The notes beneath the pieces are model-generated. The model ran no database searches and was not told the origin of the DNA. It saw only the letters and a list, made by a program, of their open reading frames with translations. This document shows, in pieces, positions 60,543 through 64,000 of a stretch of 64,000 nucleotides of DNA. The DNA lies in NCBI RefSeq assembly GCF_025660475.1, contig NZ_JAOUSF010000001.1, positions 186,001-250,000 of the forward strand, read 5' to 3'. Position 1 is the first letter of the stretch, and the number at the start of each line of letters is the position of its first letter. The translations under genes were made by a program, and so were the position numbers. Source of the DNA: Perspicuibacillus lycopersici. GTDB lineage: Bacteria; Bacillota; Bacilli; Bacillales; Caldibacillaceae.

Positions 60543-63500
60543 ACCTCTATCAGCTCCTTCACTTTTTGTAACGGCTGCATTGCCTCCGTTGAAAAAACAA
60601 GTGATTCTAGCACTTGAAGTAAGGCTTTGGCAGTATCAAGTGAAGTGAGGCATGGGACAGAATTTTCTACTGACTCCCTACGAATCCGGAATCCATCTCT
60701 TGCAATTTGTTTCCCTTTCGTTAATGTATTGATAACAAGCTGTGCCTGCCCATTTCTTATAATTTGCAATAAATTATTCGGACTATCAATGCCGATTTTG
60801 TCGATTGCCTCAACGGGTATTGCTTTATCTATTAAATAACGAGCCGTCCCTTCTGTTGCTAAAATCCGATAACCAATTTGGTGGAAGCGTTCTGCAATTT
60901 TACTCGCTTCTTCTTTATCCTTATCTGCTACTGTTAAAATTACTGCTCCGTGTGTCGCAATATTCATTCCAGAAGCAACCAAGCCTTTATAAAGAGCTTT
61001 CTCTAATGTCCTATCCTTCCCCATTACCTCACCAGTAGATTTCATTTCTGGTCCTAATGTGATGTCAACACTTCGTAGCTTAGCAAAGGAGAATACAGGC
61101 ACCTTGACATATACACCTGCTTTTTCAGGAATTACCCCTGTTTCGTAGCCAAGATTTTTCAACGTATCACCTAAAATTACCTTCATTGCAATTTTTGCCA
61201 TTGGTACGTTCGTAATTTTACTGATGAATGGTACGGTTCGGCTAGATCTTGGATTAACCTCTAGCACAAATACTTCCTCATCACATACAACATATTGAAT
61301 GTTTAAAAGACCAACGATATTTAACGATTTAGCTAGTTTAATAGTATAATCGACAATTTTATCTTTCACCGTAAGGGAGAGACTTTGTGTCGGGTAAACG
61401 GCAATCGAATCTCCAGAATGCACACCGGCACGCTCAATATGCTCCATGATGCCAGGTATCAAAACGTCAACCCCATCAGAGATTGCATCTACTTCAATTT
61501 CTTTTCCAACTAAGTAGCGATCAATTAAAACCGGTTGATCAGGATTAACATTTACAGCATTTTGCATGTAATAAAGCAGCTCTTCTTCATGGTAAACTAT
61601 TTCCATTGCTCTCCCACCTAGTACATAGGATGGTCGAACTAACACAGGGTAACCAATCTGTTTCGCAATTCGGATTGCTTCTTCTATGCTTAATGCTGTT
61701 TTTCCTAGTGGCTGTGGAATATGGATTGCTTCTAATGTTTCTTCGAATTTTTGACGGTTTTCTGCACGGTCGACATCCGCTAATGATGTGCCAATAATTT
61801 CTACTCCTCTCTCAACAAGCATGGAAGCTAAATTAATGGCTGTCTGTCCACCAAATTGTACAACTACTCCTTTTGGCTGCTCGATTTCAATCACATGCAT
61901 GACATCTTCGATAGTTAATGGCTCAAAATAAAGTTTATCGGAAATACTGAAATCTGTTGAAACAGTTTCCGGATTGTTATTTATAATAATTGCCTCATAT
62001 CCAGCTTCTTTAATCGCCCATACGGAATGTACTGTTGCATAATCAAATTCTACCCCTTGACCAATTCGGATTGGACCAGATCCTAACACAAGAATACTTT
62101 CTTTTTCCGTTTTAATTGACTCATTTTCTTCTTCATATGTTCCATAATAATATGGCGTAGAGGCTTCAAATTCAGCCGCACATGTATCCACCGTTTTATA
62201 AACTGGCATGATGCCATTTGTTTTCCTTATTTCATACACATTACTCTCATTTATTCCCCAAAGCTTTGCAATCGTTTTATCGGAAAATCCTTTTTTCTTT
62301 GCTGTTTTCAACAACTCTACATTATCTTTATTGCTACGTAGCTCGTTTTCTAGCTTGATAATATTTGCCATTTTATATAGGAAAAAAAGATCAATGGCAC
62401 TCCAATCGTGAATTTTCTCGATTGTTACACCACGACGGAGTGCTTCTCCGATGTAAAAGAGACGTTCATCACCCGCTTTACGAATTCTTTTTTCTAATAG
62501 CTTATCATCCACCTGCTCTGGATTGTTTAGTTCGATATGGTAAACATTCGCTTCTAATGAACGGATAGCTTTAAGTAATGATTCCTCGAACGTTCTACCA
62601 ATTGCCATCACTTCTCCTGTAGCTTTCATTTGCGTACCTAGTGTCCGCTTTGCAGATTCAAATTTATCGAATGGCCAGCGTGGTATTTTCGTTACAATAT
62701 AATCGAGGGTAGGCTCGAACATTGCATACGTTTTTCCGGTTACTGGATTCATCATCTCATCCAATGTAAGTCCAACTGCAATTTTCGCTGCAAGCTTTGC
62801 AATCGGATAACCGGTAGCCTTTGATGCTAGTGCTGAGGAACGACTGACACGTGGGTTTACTTCAATAATATAGTATTGAAAACTATTGGGATCCAATGCG
62901 ATTTGTACATTACAGCCACCTTCAATTTCCAGTGCACGAATAATTTTTAGTGACACATTCCGTAGCAATTGATATTCGCGATCAGATAATGTTTGACTCG
63001 GTGCCACAACAATAGAATCCCCAGTATGAATTCCTACCGGATCAATATTTTCCATGTTACAAACAACAATCGCCTGATCGTTTGAATCGCGCATTACTTC
63101 ATATTCAATTTCCTTATATCCTGCAATACTTTGCTCTAATAATATTTGGTGGACTGGACTATTTTTTAAACCACTTTGAACGATATCGATTAAGTCCTGA
63201 TCATTTTCACAAATTCCCCCGCCTGTTCCACCTAGTGTAAAGGCAGGGCGTACGATGACTGGAAAGCCAATATTTTCAACAAATGATTTCGCTTCCTCCA
63301 AGCTATGAACAATGGCACTTTCAGGTACTGGTTCACCAATTTCGTTCATTAAGTTTCTAAATAACTCACGATCTTCCGCTTTTTCGATAGAGGAAAGCTT
63401 TGTTCCTAAAATTTCCACATTATATTGCTGTAAAATTCCGGAATTTGCTAATTGAACTGCTAAATTTAATCCTGTTTGACCACCTAGCGTTGGTAATAGA

Positions 63501-63751
63501 GCATCCGGTCTTTCCTTGCGAATGATTCTACTTACAAATTCAAGTGTTAATGGTTCGATATAGACAACATCTGCGATTTCTGTATCGGTCATAATGGTAG
63601 CAGGATTAGAGTTAACTAATATTACGCGATATCCTTCTTCTTTTAAAGCTAGACATGCTTGTGTACCTGCATAATCAAATTCTGCAGCCTGCCCTATAAC
63701 AATTGGACCTGAACCTATTACTAAAATGGTTTGAATATCAGTGCGTTTCAT
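60539..63751 (-). CDS. carB: Carbamoyl-phosphate synthase, large subunit (pyrimidine-specific type)
   Basis: CarB makes carbamoyl phosphate from bicarbonate, ammonia and two ATP. The 1070 residues contain two homologous ATP-grasp halves: [19 protein letters not shown] with [13 protein letters not shown], and [20 protein letters not shown] with [15 protein letters not shown]-terminal MGS-like allosteric domain ends with [20 protein letters not shown]. In Bacillus this copy is pyrAB, controlled with the pyr genes. Its ATG lies inside the end of carA (14-base overlap). Confidence 0.97.
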
Positions 63752-64000
63752 TGATGTATGCCCCTTCCTGATTAGTATTCATCATTTCGATAAACTGATC
63801 AAATAAATAATTCGCATCTTCTGGTCCAGGGGAGCTTTCTGGGTGATATTGAACCGAAAAAGCTAGATGCTCTTTATGTTTTAGACCTTCTACTGTTCCA
63901 TCATTAATCGCTATATGGGTTACGAAAAGCGGTGTATTTCTTACCGATTCATGTTCGACTGCATACCCATGATTTTGTGAAGTTAATACTACTTTACCTG
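63738..64000 (-). CDS. carA: Carbamoyl-phosphate synthase, small subunit, C-terminal part
   Basis: Only the last 87 or so residues are inside the window; the start lies beyond the right edge. The visible part is the end of the class I glutamine amidotransferase domain, with [32 protein letters not shown] and the catalytic His-Pro-Glu in [15 protein letters not shown]. It ends [11 protein letters not shown] and overlaps carB, as in the pyrAA-pyrAB pair. Confidence 0.95.
   Translation of the reverse strand, partial: GKVVLTSQNHGYAVEHESVRNTPLFVTHIAINDGTVEGLKHKEHLAFSVQYHPESSPGPEDANYLFDQFIEMMNTNQEGAYINETH

Overview
The window is a low-GC, Gram-positive core-chromosome segment, almost certainly from a spore-forming member of the Bacillaceae. 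The gene order closely follows Bacillus subtilis from codY/clpY back to the pyr operon. It contains a spoVM gene, FapR with its operator, RemA, FakA and RqcH. Species and genus cannot be fixed from the sequence. Nearly everything is transcribed leftwards (minus strand); only rpmB and rqcH are clearly on the plus strand.

Layout in coordinate order. 1-10 kb: hslU (cut by the left edge), hslV, xerC, topA, dprA, sucD, sucC and the ylqH/ylqG pair. 10-17.5 kb: rnhB, rbgA, lepB, rplS with a probable L19 leader, trmD, rimM, ylqD, khpA, rpsP, ffh, ylxM. 17.5-21.6 kb: an accessory block absent from the B. subtilis arrangement. It holds a three-gene lipid-linked glycosylation cassette (DUF6044/YkoS-like membrane protein, GtrA flippase, YkoT-like GT2) and the wreck of a VWA/BatA-type membrane-protein gene. 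21.9-35 kb: ftsY, smc, rnc, acpP, the FapR regulon (fabG, fabD, plsX, fapR), recG, sdaAA/sdaAB. 35-46.5 kb: fakA, yloU, rpmB, spoVM, thiN, rpe, rsgA, prkC/prpC, rsmB, fmt, def. 46.5-57.2 kb: priA, coaBC, rpoZ, gmk, remA, yloC, a calcium-type P-ATPase, rqcH. 57.5-64 kb: pyrE, pyrF, pyrD, pyrK, carB and the C-terminal end of carA.

Functional themes are ribosome production and quality control (rpsP, rplS, rpmB, rimM, trmD, rbgA, rsgA, rsmB, rqcH), protein targeting (ffh, ftsY, ylxM, lepB), membrane lipid synthesis (fapR-plsX-fabD-fabG, acpP, fakA), chromosome maintenance (smc, topA, xerC, recG, priA, dprA), the PrkC/PrpC signalling pair and UMP synthesis.

Most worth a second look: (1) the glycosylation cassette wedged between ftsY and ylxM-ffh; (2) a nested hairpin that would form the extreme 5' end of the rnc (RNase III) mRNA, placed exactly after an extended -10 promoter; (3) a similar nested hairpin leader before the P-type ATPase; (4) the degraded VWA gene; (5) absence of two RNA-modification genes (trmFO, rlmN) from their usual slots; (6) a 44-bp perfect palindrome and a GC-rich repeat fragment after rqcH. 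No CRISPR array, tRNA, rRNA, IS element or prophage was seen. All homology statements come from reading the sequence and recalled family knowledge; no search was run.
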